Part shown: piece after piece, positions 8,282 through 17,053 of the stretch | Position numbering within the stretch: the stretch's first letter is position 1 | How the letters are laid out: the number at the start of each line of letters is the position of its first letter | Assembly (NCBI RefSeq): GCF_013201075.1 | Contig: NZ_CP053710.1 | Coordinates: forward strand, 124,001-188,000 | Reading direction: 5' to 3' | From: Lichenicola cladoniae | GTDB lineage: Bacteria; Pseudomonadota; Alphaproteobacteria; Acetobacterales; Acetobacteraceae | DNA: 64,000 nucleotides | The notes under the pieces: generated by a model | The model's input: only the letters and a program-made list of their open reading frames with translations | What the model was told of the DNA's origin: nothing | Database searches by the model: none | Translations under genes and position numbers: made by a program

Positions 8282-9260
8282 TGTTTAGTCCCGGAGTGTG
8301 GTGATACGGCTTGAGTTTGAAGCGTTCAGGCTCTTCGGTCCAGATGCGGCAAACGTATTCGTACGGCGTAAGGCCTTTCAGGGTCTTGAGCCGACGAGCG
8401 TGGTTGTAGGCGCTCAGGAACAGTTCAAGGTGCGCCAGCAGCTGCTGATGGTCGGCGTAGTAGTATCGCTTGACGGTCGCGTCCTTGATGGTGCGGTTCA
8501 TCCGTTCGACCTGGCCGTTGGTCCAGGGGTGGTTCGGCATGGTGAGCCTGTGCTCGATGCCGTGCTGGCGGCAGAGCCTGTCGAACAGATGCATGCTGAA
8601 CTGCGCCGTGGGCCCAGAGCGGTAGCGCGGCGGATGGCAGAACTGGATGCCGTTGTCGGTCAGAACGGTGTGGATGCGATACGGAACGGCGTCGATCACG
8701 GCATCCAGAAACGCCACTGCGCTTTGTCGGTCTGCTGTCTGCGCTAGATGCGCGATAGCGAACTTCGAGGTCCGGTCAATGGCAACGAACCGATACAGCT
8801 TGCCCTCGCCGGTACGTACCTCGGCAATATCGACGTGGAAAAAGCCGATCGGGTAGATCTTGAACTTCCGCTTGCCGGGTTTGTCGCCCTCAACGTCGGG
8901 CAGACGAGTTCAGCGGCAAGTGACCGCTGAACCATGGCGCTGCAGGCAGCGGTGCAGGCTGGATCGCGTCAGATGGGGTAGCGACGGCTGCAGGGCATTC
9001 AGACAGTCGTCGAGCGGCAGTAGGGTGTGGCGCCGAAACGCCACCACCGCAGCCTCCTCTCCCAGCGTCAGCGTCGACGACCGGATCTCCTTGGGGCCCA
9101 TGGCGGCGTCATGCACGTGATCCCGCTTACGCCATTTCTGGATCGTCGTGGGGCTGACCCCGTAACGAGCCGCCAGCGTCCTTACGCTCTCTTCACCACC
9201 CTGGATCGCGAGACGTACCGCCGCTGTCGTGCGGGCGCAGCCGTGTAGAAACTGTCCCAT
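8244..9260 (-). pseudogene. IS481 transposase interrupted by one in-frame TGA
   Basis: From ATG 9260 (MGQFLHGCARTTAAVRLAIQ) the frame has the IS481 helix-turn-helix region (VRTLAARYGVSPTTIQKWRK), then TGA at 8910-8912, and continues in the same frame with RLPDVEGDKPGKRKFKIYP, the DDE domain (VDIAEVRTGEGKLYRFVAID; VLTDNGIQFC; NGQVERMNRTIKDATVKRYY) and a C-terminus that runs through the terminal repeat into the IS110 DNA. Compared with what I recall of the family (HGISRLPDVEG), about six extra codons including the stop are inserted. They contain an 8-bp inverted repeat (8909-8916 and 8924-8931). Probably inactive unless the stop is read through. Confidence 0.8.
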
Positions 9261-9312
9261 ATCTATCTCGTGCAGCCTGATGATCCGTATCACCACACTC
9301 CGGGACTAAACA
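8282..9312 (-). mobile_element. IS481-family element
   Basis: 1031 bp bounded by perfect 28-bp inverted repeats starting TGTTTAGTCCCGGAG, with one leftward transposase gene. Both ends are directly joined to IS110 right ends. The bases outside the two IS110 copies are CTAG on each side (6736-6739 and 13528-13531), compatible with the CTAG duplication known for IS481 elements, although CTAG is a palindrome and the match is short. Confidence 0.85.
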
Positions 9313-10710
9313 CCTCTAATGTTCGCCACTTCAAGCTGCAGGCATGGTGAATCTGCGCCCGTATGACAGGCTGTTCAGCATAGCCGCAGCTGGGTAAGGC
9401 AGGAGGCACGATCATGAAACGACGGTTGATCATGCTCTGATACGCGGGTTGGTTACCGCCGGACCGGGGATACGTCGCGGAGCGTCCTCTGTCTAGAAAA
9501 CCAGCGTCGGACAAAAATCCGGCTGTAGATGTTTCCGAGGGTTCTCCTGGCCGTGACCGTGCCTCCAGCCCTGCCCAGCTTTGGATGCATCGAGGTGCTG
9601 CTGTTCTCCTTACCGTCGTGTTCAATCAGATAAAACAGATCAGGCGGCGGCAGCCTCGACATGCTTGGCAATCGCCCAAACAAAACCACTCAATTCACGT
9701 GCGATTGCCGTGGTCACGATCTTTGCCGACTTGCCGGTATGAGAGAGTTTGCGATAGCGCCCGCATAGTCGGGTCTGGGCCTTCCACGCCGTTTCGCGGA
9801 TGGGCCCGGACACGCCTTCCTGCCGCAACAGCAGATCCCGGCTGATCCGGGCCGGGAACCGGTAGGTCCATGCAGCCTCGATCAGCATCCGTCGTGCTGC
9901 ACCGTTGCCCGCTTTGGTTATCCCTCCCTGGCGCCGTTTGCCGCCGCTCGAATGTTCCGATGGCACCAGACCCAGGTAGGCCATGAGCTGGCGCGGGTTG
10001 GTAAAGCGCGTCATGTCGCCAAGCTCGGCCACCAAGGTTGCCGCTGCCACCAGGGCGACGCCACGCAGAGCCTGCAAGGCGCGCACGACCGGGCCGAGCG
10101 ACCAGTCCGCCAATGCCGCCCGAATGTGAGCCTCGAGACGATCTCGCCGTGCCGTCGCTGCTTCGATGACGGCAAGACAATCTTCCAGGACCAGATAATG
10201 CACGGGTTGTTTGAAACGCAGCTCCGCCAGCCAGCGTCTGTGCATCAGCGTCCAGGCCGGGCGGCTATAATGCAGGCTGTGCCGTAGCAGAAACCCGGAC
10301 AACTGCTGACGAGCCTGGCGTAAGCTGCGCACAGCCGCCAAACGGGCACGCACGAGATCGCGGACAGCTTCGTGCGCCTGATCGGGGATCCAGACCGGCG
10401 TCAACTCGCCAGCCCGGTGCAACTTGGCGAGGTTGATCGCGTCCCGCCGGTCCGTCTTGATCCGGTCGCCTGCCTTGATCGGGATCAGCGAGGGTGCAAC
10501 GACAATACATTCGTGCCCGGCCACACTCAGCTGACGCTGGATACCGTAACCGCATGGCCCGGCCTCGTAGCAGAACTTCAGCTCACGACCATCTTTTGCA
10601 AGCTTGTTCACCAATTTTGTCAGAGCAGCAGCGGTGTTGGCGATCGTGCCATGCTCACGCACATCTCCCCGCTTGCCCTCGTCTGCAAGCGCCACGGCGA
10701 TTGTCTGCGT

Positions 10711-10830
10711 GTTCCGGCTGATCCTGATCACTGATTCCGTTTGATGGTGATCATTGAATCCGTTCGATCTCGATCATGCATTCCGTTTGATGGCGATCAT
10801 CGGTTCCGGTGATCCTGATCATGCTGGAGA
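10711..10830. repeat. IS21 terminal transposase-binding repeats
   Basis: Iterated motif with core TTCCGTTTGATGGTGATC and variants (GTTCCGGCTGATCCTGATC, ATCCGTTCGATCTCGATC, GTTCCGGTGATCCTGATC), spaced about 25-30 bp. Similar sites occur at the right end (13300-13371). IS21 IstA binds such multiple repeats to form the transpososome. Confidence 0.7.
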
Positions 10831-10909
10831 TGACGATGCCGGTCGGCTGCCGCTGACAGTCTTCAACCGAGGGTAGTGTCGACCTGTTGCCGGGGAGCAA
10901 GGGGTCGGG

Positions 10910-12442
10910 ATGCCAGGCGAGAGAGTGTCGATGCGCAAGATACGCGAGCTTCTGCGGCTGCGGTTGGAACAGCGGCTGCCGCAGCGAACGATCGGACTGA
11001 GCCTGCGGCTGGGCCAGGGAACGATCAGTGATTACCTGGGCCGGGCCCATCGTGCTGGCCTGGATTGGCCATTACCGGATGACATGGACGACACGCAGCT
11101 TGAGGCGCTGCTGTTTCCGCCACTGCCGGATGTGCCGCTGGATCAGCGGCCGGTGCCAGACTGGGCGGCGGTTCACCGCGATTTGCGCCGGCCAAACATG
11201 ACGCTGGCCCTGTTATGGGAAGAATACCGCGCAGGATCGGCTCACGCGTTTGGCTACTCGTGGTTTTGTGATCTCTATCGCGCGTGGGCCGGACGGTTGA
11301 AACCGACGCTGCGCCAGGTGCACACGGCCGGCGAAAAGCTGTTCGTCGACTTCGCCGGTCAGAGCATGTCCGTCATCGACGGGGCAAGCGGGGAGAAGCA
11401 TCAGGCCGAAATCTTCGTGGCTGTGCTGGGGGCGTCGAGTTTTGTCTACGTGGAGGCGACCTGGAGCCAGACGCTGCCGGACTGGATTTCGGCTCATGTC
11501 AACGCTCTGGCCTTCTTTGGCGGCGTGCCGCACCAGATCGTCAGCGACAATCTCAAGGCCGGCGTCACCAGGGCCTGTTTCTTTGAGCCGACGATCAATC
11601 GCACCTACGCCGAGATGGCGGCGCATTATCGCAGTGCGGTCATTCCGGCCCGGCCCTACAAGCCGCGCGACAAGGCCAAGGTCGAAGTCGGCGTGCAGGT
11701 GGTCCAGCGCTGGGTTCTGGCCCAGCTCCGTAACCGGCAGTTCTTCTCGCTGGCCGATCTCAACTTGGCGATCCGTGAGCTGGTCGAGCAGATCAACGAC
11801 CGGCCGATGCGCGGCTGGGGCACGACGCGCCGTGCCCTGTATGAACAGCTCGATCGTCCGGCCCTGCTGGCGTTGCCAGAAGTGCCTTACGAGTATGCGG
11901 ACTGGCGGTACTGCCGGGTTAATCTCGATTATCACATCGAGATCGCCCGGCATTTCTATTCGGTGCCGTTCCGGCTGGTCCGTCAGCCTGTGGAGGCACG
12001 CATCACAACCAGGACGGTGGAGATTTTCCACCGCGGCAGCCTCGTGGCCACGCATCTTCGCAGCGTGCGCCAGCATCAGCCAAGCACGGTGAGCGACCAC
12101 ATGCCGAGCACGCACCGGCGCTACCGCGACTGGACCCATGAGCGGATCACACGCGAGGCGATGGCAACCGGCGACGATACCGCGGCTCTGATCGAGATCG
12201 TGCTGCGCTCGCGGCCACATCCCGAACAGGGTTTGCGCTCCTGCATCGGTATCCTCGGCCTGCGTGGCCGTTACGGCCCGGAACGGGTGGACGCTGCCTG
12301 TGCCAAGGCCCTGGCACTCGGCACCCGCTCCTACGGCTCTGTCGCCGCGATCCTGAAGAATGCCCAGGAGAAAAAGTCCGCCATCACTGACCAGCCCAGC
12401 CTGATGCACGAGAACATTCGCGGTCCTGGCTACTATCATTGA
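10910..12442 (+). CDS. istA: IS21 transposase IstA
   Basis: 510 residues. The N-terminal helix-turn-helix region is MRKIRELLRLRLEQRLPQRT, then LGQGTISDYLGRAHRAG. The integrase-type core has LFVDFAGQSMSVIDGASGE (first Asp), HQIVSDNLKAGVTRACFFEP (second Asp) and KPRDKAKVEVGVQVVQRWVL (Glu). A C-terminal beta-rich segment ends at HENIRGPGYYH. The start could also be the ATG at 10931. It lies directly upstream of istB; the two together carry out cut-and-paste transposition, IstB regulating strand transfer. No defects seen. Confidence 0.93.
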   Translation: MPGERVSMRKIRELLRLRLEQRLPQRTIGLSLRLGQGTISDYLGRAHRAGLDWPLPDDMDDTQLEALLFPPLPDVPLDQRPVPDWAAVHRDLRRPNMTLALLWEEYRAGSAHAFGYSWFCDLYRAWAGRLKPTLRQVHTAGEKLFVDFAGQSMSVIDGASGEKHQAEIFVAVLGASSFVYVEATWSQTLPDWISAHVNALAFFGGVPHQIVSDNLKAGVTRACFFEPTINRTYAEMAAHYRSAVIPARPYKPRDKAKVEVGVQVVQRWVLAQLRNRQFFSLADLNLAIRELVEQINDRPMRGWGTTRRALYEQLDRPALLALPEVPYEYADWRYCRVNLDYHIEIARHFYSVPFRLVRQPVEARITTRTVEIFHRGSLVATHLRSVRQHQPSTVSDHMPSTHRRYRDWTHERITREAMATGDDTAALIEIVLRSRPHPEQGLRSCIGILGLRGRYGPERVDAACAKALALGTRSYGSVAAILKNAQEKKSAITDQPSLMHENIRGPGYYH

Positions 12443-12453
12443 AAGGAAAGACA

Positions 12454-13221
12454 ATGCTGATCCATCCCATGGTGGACCGTCTGCGCGATCTTGGCCTGGC
12501 CGCGATGGCCGACGCATTCATCGAAATGAGCCGCCAAAGTGCGGCCGATGATCTGTCGCGCGAAGACTGGCTCGGCCTGCTGGTCGATCGCGAGGTGACC
12601 GCGCGAGACAACAAGCGGCTCGGCCGGCGGCTCAGCCATGCCCGGTTGCGCCAGAATGCGGTGGTCGAGGACACTGATCTGCGCACGCCCCGCGGGCTCG
12701 ATCGTGGCCTGTTCCAGAGCCTGGCGGCCTGCGGTTGGATCCGCGACAGCCAGCATCTGCTGATCGTCGGCCCGACCGGCGTGGGTAAATCCTGGCTGGC
12801 CTGTGCGCTGGGACACAAAGCCTGCCGGGAAGGTTACGCTGTGCTCTACCGCCGTGCGCCGCGGCTGTTTGCCGACATCGCCACGGCGCGTGGCGAAGGG
12901 CGCCTGCCGCGCCTGATGCGGACAATCGAGCGCACACGCCTGCTCATCATCGACGATTGGGGCCCGGAGCCGCTGTCGGCTGAACAGCGTCGCGACCTGA
13001 TGGAGATCGTCGATGACCGCGATGGGAAAGGCTCGTTGCTGATCACCAGCCAGGTCCCAACGAGCCGCTGGCACGAGATCATTGGCGATCCCACTCTGGG
13101 CGATGCAATTCTCGACCGCATCATTCACCGGTCCCATCGCATCGAGCTGAAAGGCGAAAGTCTGCGCAAGCGCCAGGTCCTGAACACGGCAGAAGGCTTG
13201 ACGAGCGCCAAGGAGAAGTGA
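12454..13221 (+). CDS. istB: IS21 transposition ATPase IstB
   Basis: AAA+ helper ATPase, 255 residues from ATG 12454. I chose this start over the ATG at 12439 because the sequence between them (AAAGGAAAG) is the ribosome binding site. Walker A is GPTGVGKSWLACALGHK; Walker B is LLIIDDWGPEPLS; sensor-1 SLLITSQVP follows. IstB binds target DNA and recruits and activates IstA. Translation is closely linked to istA, whose stop lies 12 bp upstream. Confidence 0.93.
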   Translation: MLIHPMVDRLRDLGLAAMADAFIEMSRQSAADDLSREDWLGLLVDREVTARDNKRLGRRLSHARLRQNAVVEDTDLRTPRGLDRGLFQSLAACGWIRDSQHLLIVGPTGVGKSWLACALGHKACREGYAVLYRRAPRLFADIATARGEGRLPRLMRTIERTRLLIIDDWGPEPLSAEQRRDLMEIVDDRDGKGSLLITSQVPTSRWHEIIGDPTLGDAILDRIIHRSHRIELKGESLRKRQVLNTAEGLTSAKEK

Positions 13222-13564
13222 GACCTGTTCAACCGTCAGTGGTAGCTCACCGGCACCACGTCATGCTGTCCGCCATGCCCTCCCCAGGCAGGGTGAACAC
13301 CGTGATCCGGATCACCATGAACGGTGATCACGATCAGCTGGAATGGCTGATCAGCATCAACGGAATACGCAGATTGTCTCTTTGTGAACATCAAGCCCGA
13401 CGTAGGTGATAAGCTTTTCCAAGACCCGTCTCCCTATGCATGAGGCTCTGCGCTGAACGATCCAGCACAACCCTCGACAACCTGCATATTGTGAGACGGG
13501 TCGCCCTGTCTCAGGCGAACATGTGGTCTAGTTCAACTGTATTGCAGCAGCTCGCATGCCACGT

Positions 13565-14615
13565 GGTGTTGGTGCATGGACCGGTCGGCTGACGCGGTTC
13601 TCCTGGCCTGATAAAGGTCTGGGATGCCCTTCAAGCACAACGCGTCTCCCCGCCACCACATCCCGAAAGCCCTTCGCCGGGTCATGAACTGGCCGGCTTA
13701 TGGGGCTGGTCTGCGGCTGCGTGGCTGGATGGCATGCCCCGCGCCGGATGACACGAGGCGGTCAGCCGGTCTACGCCGAGGTTGCGATCGAGCTGGTGCT
13801 GACTCTGCGGCTGGTCTTCCATCTGGCTCTACGTCAGGTCGAAGGTTTCGCGCGCTCGGTCCTGCTCTTGCTTGGGCTGGATCTACGCGTGCCTGACCAT
13901 TCGACCTTGAGCCGGCGCGGCCGTGCCTTTCGGGACGTCAACCGCGTGCAGGACGGCGTGACGGGCCCGTTCAAGTCGTGCTGGACAGCACGGGCGTGCA
14001 GGTCTTCGGACAGGGTGAGTGGGATGCCGAGAAGCATGGCCGCCACACCTAGGCAGTGGCGCAAGCTGCATCTGGCCGTCAATGCAGAGACTGGCGAGAT
14101 CGTGGCACACAGCCTGACCGACAAGGATACCGGCGATATCACCAAGGTTGCGGGGCTGCTGGCGACGGTGGAGGGGCATATTGGCAGCGTGATTGCCGAT
14201 AGGGCCTATGATGGCGCGTTGGTCTACGACGCCGCTGCCGCACGCCAGTTCAACCCACCACCCGACATCATCATTCCTCCACGAGCTTCGTCGGTCGTCA
14301 ATGGTGGAGACGGGGTCGATACCGTTCGCAATCGTCATGTTCGATACATCGCAGAGAAGGAGCGCATGGCCTGGCAGAAGGCTAATGGCTATGGCCGGCG
14401 CAGCATCGTGGAAACCACGATCGGTCGCTACAAATACATCATCGCCTCGAAACTCAGGGCACGGTCGACCACCGGTCAAAAAGGTGAGGTCGCCATCGCC
14501 ATTCGCGCCCTCAACCAAATGATCCGGATCGCCAAGCCAATCTCCATTCCTGCCGTCTGACGCGATCACCGGGCAGGGCAAACTCTTGCCTCAAGCCCAA
14601 TCCCTGCACCAACGC
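13565..14615 (+). mobile_element. IS5-family (IS903-type) element, copy 2 (defective)
   Basis: Left end GGTGTTGGTGCATGGACCGG, right end near CACCAACGC at 14615. Same layout as copy 1 but with a deletion and frame changes in the transposase. Its left flank is the short sequence that follows the split IS110 copy; its right flank is an istB fragment. Confidence 0.8.
13624..14560 (+). pseudogene. IS5 transposase with deletion and frameshifts
   Basis: Starts normally (MPFKHNASPRHHIPKALRRV), but the region corresponding to the first-strand motif RGDLTLWLDTAALSG is missing, which shifts the frame. A second out-of-frame stretch (about 13925-14045) destroys the VHVVLDSTG catalytic segment before the frame recovers at TPRQWRKLHLAVNAETGEIV. 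The C-terminal motif YGRRSIVETTIGRYKYIIA is preserved. Not functional. Confidence 0.85.
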
Positions 14616-14795
14616 TATCGCCAGCGCAGATCGCCAGGACGTGGGCTTTGGAGATCATCGGGACGACCTCGAAATCGAAGCTGTCGAGGGTCTTGCCGGG
14701 TAGAAGTTGAGCCTCGGCGAGATGGCGTGCGAGGCGGTGGCGGTCGCGTTCGGCGATCTCGTGCTCGGCCAGCGCGGCGAGTAGCCCCGCCGCGG
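14616..14795 (-). pseudogene. IstB fragment (IS21 family, different subtype)
   Basis: Sixty codons reading leftward: GLLAALAEHEIAERDRHR, then LPGKTLDSFDFEVVPMISK. This is the conserved pre-Walker-A part of the IstB subtype with the KTLxxFDF motif, unlike the two better-preserved istB genes at 12454 and 25101. It is bounded on the left by IS5 copy 2 and on the right by an IS5 relic, so only an internal slice remains. Confidence 0.75.
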
Positions 14796-15252
14796 GGCGT
14801 TGGTGCACCGATCGAAGTGTTATCGAGATATCCCTTCCCGGTGCGCAGGATCAGTGCTGACGGACCGAGACGGGCTTGGTTGTTCGGATCATGCGATTGA
14901 AAACGCTGACGGCGATGGCGACTTCGCCCTGCTGGCGATCAGCTGATCTGGCTCGCAGCTTTGTGCCGATGCCGTGCTTGTAGCGGCCGATTGCGGTTTC
15001 CACGAGGCTGCGGCTTCCATAGCCGGTGACTGTTTGCCAGGCCATACGGCCTTTCTCGGCGACGTATTGGACATGACGGTCCCGGGCCGTCGAGGTATCA
15101 GCGTTGTCACCGCCGACCACCGAAGATGCACGCGGCGGGATGACGATGTCCGCTGGCGGATCGCGCTGGCGCAGGGATGCCGCCTGGTAGACGGACGCGC
15201 TGTCATAGGCGCCGTCGGCGATCACCCTGGCGATCGGTCCCTCCACCGTCGC
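14796..15252 (-). pseudogene. Diverged IS5 (IS903-type) 3'-part
   Basis: Begins with the IS end GGCGTTGGTGCACCG at 14796 and carries, leftward, the C-terminal 130 codons of a transposase: VIADGAYDSASVYQAASLRQ, then YGSRSLVETAIGRYKHGIGT. It differs clearly from the other copies (roughly two thirds of residues shared by eye), so it entered separately. It truncates the 3' end of the adjoining exported-protein gene. Confidence 0.78.
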
Positions 15253-15773
15253 GCCTCGGCATCTGTAGCAGGCATCTCGATGACCCGCTCCGCCTGCAGG
15301 TCGTCGAGGCAGGAGCAGAGGCTGATCAGTTCGGCATCGGCCCCCTGATCAGCATTGGCGGGTCTCTTCAGAACGACGGCAGCAACTCCGACTAGGGACG
15401 ACATCGTGCCTGCTTTAAGAAACTCTCGGCGACTGGCGGCCATCACACCGATTCCCCGATCAGATCGTCGAGCAGCGACCACACGATGGCCTCGTGCGGA
15501 GCGAACGTCAGTTTCCAAAACACCGGCCGTCACATGTACGACCTTCATCTCATGACGAAGCAGGTGGGCCTTCGCGATCATGGCCTCACGACTGGACGCC
15601 CGCAGAACAACTGCATGGTCTGACAGTTCAGACAGCCGACTATCGATGGGAAGCATTGCTTCACCGACGGCCTGCGCGTCAGGCTTGGCGATTGCGATCG
15701 CGTCAACGCCGGTCAGGAAGGTGAAGATGCCAACGCCGGCACCGAGCAGGTCGCGGCGGGTGGTGCGGCCCAT
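15253..15773 (-). CDS. Protein with Tat-like signals, 3'-truncated by an IS5 relic
   Basis: Starts MGRTTRRDLLGAGVGIFTF, a twin-arginine-like signal, and runs about 173 codons before the IS5 junction near 15252. A second internal segment, MAASRREFLKAGTMSSLVGV followed by a hydrophobic stretch ending in NADQGADAELISL, looks like another twin-arginine signal peptide. The frame may therefore be two fused genes or a degenerate tandem pair. DAELISLCSCLDDLQAERV resembles the start of small exported proteins often found in Acetobacteraceae prophage-like clusters; that comparison is from memory. Its ATG is within 4 bases of the stop of the next gene upstream (15773). Function unknown. Confidence 0.45.
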
Positions 15774-15970
15774 CAGATGCGCCCTCCTTCACGAAGGACG
15801 CGCTCGAGCGCGGTATAGGCCGCCTTCGTGCGGTCGTAGAAGTCTGCGGTCTCGCCGGCGGCGTGCGCCGTGCGTGCCAGACTGGCGAGCGAGGGCGCGA
15901 CGACTGGAAGCTCATGAGCGGGCAGGTCGGCGACAGCCTCACGCAGGACGGCGAGCGACTTCTCGCGCAT
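15773..15970 (-). CDS. Small helical protein, prophage-like cluster
   Basis: 65 residues (MREKSLAVLREAVADLPAHE, ending YTALERVLREGGRI), predicted mostly helical with an acidic, Ala/Leu-rich composition. It sits just before the Tat-signal gene with overlapping stop/start, arguing for co-transcription. No family recognised. The start is the first ATG after a stop codon in frame. Role unknown; by position it belongs to the 15.2-17 kb operon. Confidence 0.45.
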   Translation of the reverse strand: MREKSLAVLREAVADLPAHELPVVAPSLASLARTAHAAGETADFYDRTKAAYTALERVLREGGRI

Positions 15971-16205
15971 CGGCAGGGAGATGATGTTGCTGGGCGGCGG
16001 TCACAGCGTGGTAGCCTCAGGCATAGGGTGTCCCTACTCTGTTTGGGGTCAGGCACGGGCGGAGCGCAGTCCCGTTCGTGCCTACCTTGCCCAGCCGGTG
16101 AAGGCTGGACTCGCCGGGCTTAACCGCCCCGGCGCGGAAGGCTAGTATCTGGTCCAGACCCTGCGATGCGCGGCGACCTGGATCAGGCGAGCAATCTGGT
16201 TTTCG
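15971..16205. other. Gap within the leftward small-gene cluster
   Basis: No supported gene. A GC-rich imperfect inverted repeat around 16085-16140 (GCCCAGCCGGTGAAGGCTGG and GGCTTAACCGCCCCGGC) may form secondary structure, possibly a terminator or attenuator. Confidence 0.35.
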
Positions 16206-16403
16206 TCAGTTCTCCAGGCGGTGGCGGCGGTGCTGCACGTCGGCATCACGAGCCAGGAGCAGGGCGGTCTGAGCGTCACCGGCACGCGCGCAGGCCGATG
16301 CAGCGTCGCGCAGGAAGCGCTCAAGGGCTGCGAGGGCGAGCGGCGTGTAGGCCAGTGCATTTAGGGTCGCCGGCATTGGCGGGATGGCGATCGCGGGGTT
16401 CAT
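16206..16403 (-). CDS. Small protein of prophage-like cluster
   Basis: 65 residues from ATG 16403 (MNPAIAIPPMPATLNALAYT) to HRRHRLEN. The start overlaps the preceding gene's stop as ATGA (16400-16403), typical translational coupling. Alanine-rich helix ALAALERFLRDAASACARAG; no recognised domain. Together with its neighbours it forms a run of very short coupled genes, a pattern seen in phage accessory or lysis regions. Function unknown. Confidence 0.5.
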   Translation of the reverse strand: MNPAIAIPPMPATLNALAYTPLALAALERFLRDAASACARAGDAQTALLLARDADVQHRRHRLEN

Positions 16404-16567
16404 ACCGACGCTCCGTCCGTGTCCTGGCGGCGCTCGATGCCGTCCCATGGTGCTGTCAGCGCATCGATAGTCTGCCGGTCCTGCTTGGCCGCGTCGCGGA
16501 ACCCGAAGCACCAGCCGATGACGAAGGTCGCCACCGCACCCACGAGCATGAGGAGGAGGCTGATCAT
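16400..16567 (-). CDS. 55-residue single-pass membrane protein
   Basis: Runs from ATG 16567. One membrane segment, ISLLLMLVGAVATFVIGWCF, is followed by a basic/polar tail (RDAAKQDRQTIDALTAPWDG). Size and topology would fit a small phage membrane protein such as a holin or spanin subunit, but equally an unrelated peptide; there is no sequence signature to decide. It overlaps the next gene by 4 bases and begins 2 bases from the stop of the gene upstream, so it is very likely co-translated. Confidence 0.5.
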   Translation of the reverse strand: MISLLLMLVGAVATFVIGWCFGFRDAAKQDRQTIDALTAPWDGIERRQDTDGASV

Positions 16568-16568
16568 C

Positions 16569-16976
16569 TCAGTTCGCCAGCGCTAGCAGAGCGGCCTTAG
16601 CGGCGAACGGCGCCTTGTGGGCCCGCAGAAAATGTCCGCTGCGGCGGTTCATGGTGCCGAAGGCCGCGCTACGGCGGCGGACGACGTAGCGATCCGACGA
16701 GATAGCCCGGTCGTGCCGGTCCTTGCGGCTGATGCGGTTGACCTCGCCTACGGCGGCCTTCGCTTCGCCGTAGGCCTTCCAAGCGTCGGCAATCTCGAAA
16801 CGGGCGAGCTCGAGAGTACGAGCGGCCATCTGCCGGGCAACGCTCAGCGGGTCCTGCTTCGTCATGAGTGCAGCGACAAGGACGCTGGCCGGGCGGAACA
16901 TCGGGATCGAGCGAAGCGGGTGGGCCGCTGCTTCGGGATGGCGGGTCTGGTAGGACATGAAGGTTTGCCTTGCCAT
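16569..16976 (-). CDS. Basic hypothetical protein, first gene of leftward cluster
   Basis: Up to 135 residues (MARQTFMSYQTRHPEAAAHP...). The start may instead be ATG 16958 (MSYQTRHPEAAAHP). Helical middle region VARQMAARTLELARFEIADA and a strongly basic C-terminal half (ISRKDRHDRAISSDRYVVRR). No recognised family. It is divergently arranged with the HTH regulator gene at 17054 and shares the intergenic operator with it, so it is probably repressed by that regulator. Confidence 0.5.
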   Translation of the reverse strand: MARQTFMSYQTRHPEAAAHPLRSIPMFRPASVLVAALMTKQDPLSVARQMAARTLELARFEIADAWKAYGEAKAAVGEVNRISRKDRHDRAISSDRYVVRRRSAAFGTMNRRSGHFLRAHKAPFAAKAALLALAN

Positions 16977-16979
16977 CTA

Positions 16980-16997
16980 AAGTATCTTGAGATACTT
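16980..16997. promoter_or_regulatory. Palindromic operator candidate
   Basis: AAGTATCTTGAGATACTT: two 8-bp arms (AAGTATCT/AGATACTT) around a 2-bp centre, placed between the divergent gene at 16976 and the HTH gene at 17054. TATAGT and TTATAT follow at 16997-17012 as possible -10 elements. Position and symmetry fit a binding site for the adjacent HTH protein. Confidence 0.6.
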
Positions 16998-17053
16998 ATA
17001 GTGTCACCTTATATGAGATGCAACCTTTAATGGCGCCAGATATGGAAAGTGTC

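Larger units (their letters stand above)
10706..13371 (+). mobile_element. IS21-family element inserted in IS110
   Basis: 2666 bp, ends TGCGTGTTCCGGCTGATCC at the left and the complement of TGCGTATTCCGTTGATGC at the right, with TG...CA termini. Perfect 7-bp target duplication GATTGTC at 10699-10705 and 13372-13378. Several copies of a TTCCGxxTGATxxTGATC repeat lie inside the left end (10711-10830) and two at the right end, the usual multiple transposase-binding sites of IS21. Both genes look intact, so it is probably a recent insertion. Confidence 0.92.
9640..13422 (-). pseudogene. IS110 transposase disrupted by IS21 insertion
   Basis: The C-terminal 350 or so codons lie at 9640-10705 and the first codons (from the TTG equivalent at 13422: LITYVGLDVHKET) at 13372-13422, separated by the IS21 element at 10706-13371. 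The interruption falls immediately after the first acidic motif, so the protein from this copy would lack an essential catalytic residue. A fortuitous start inside IS21 (MIRISRNTQ) keeps the downstream frame open. Confidence 0.88.
9313..13527 (-). mobile_element. IS110-family element, right copy, split by IS21
   Basis: Mirror image of the left copy. Omitting the 2666-bp IS21 and its 7-bp duplication leaves exactly the length of the left arm (1546 bp counted to the outer CTAG on each side). Peptides read from the two arms are identical wherever compared. The element is interrupted within the 5' part of its transposase gene. Confidence 0.85.

Noticed and set aside
11213-12517. Long open frame on the minus strand opposite istA (434 codons)
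   Set aside because: It is the complementary shadow of the GC-rich istA gene, with no start context and no recognisable domain. The same applies to the long frames opposite the helicase (32828-34069), the cyclase (28287-29636), the second istA (26108-27376) and IS1380 (51924-53174).
15703-16056. Minus-strand frame of 117 codons overlapping the 65-codon gene
   Set aside because: Arg/Pro-rich composition typical of a wrong frame; the overlapping 15773-15970 frame fits the coupled operon better.
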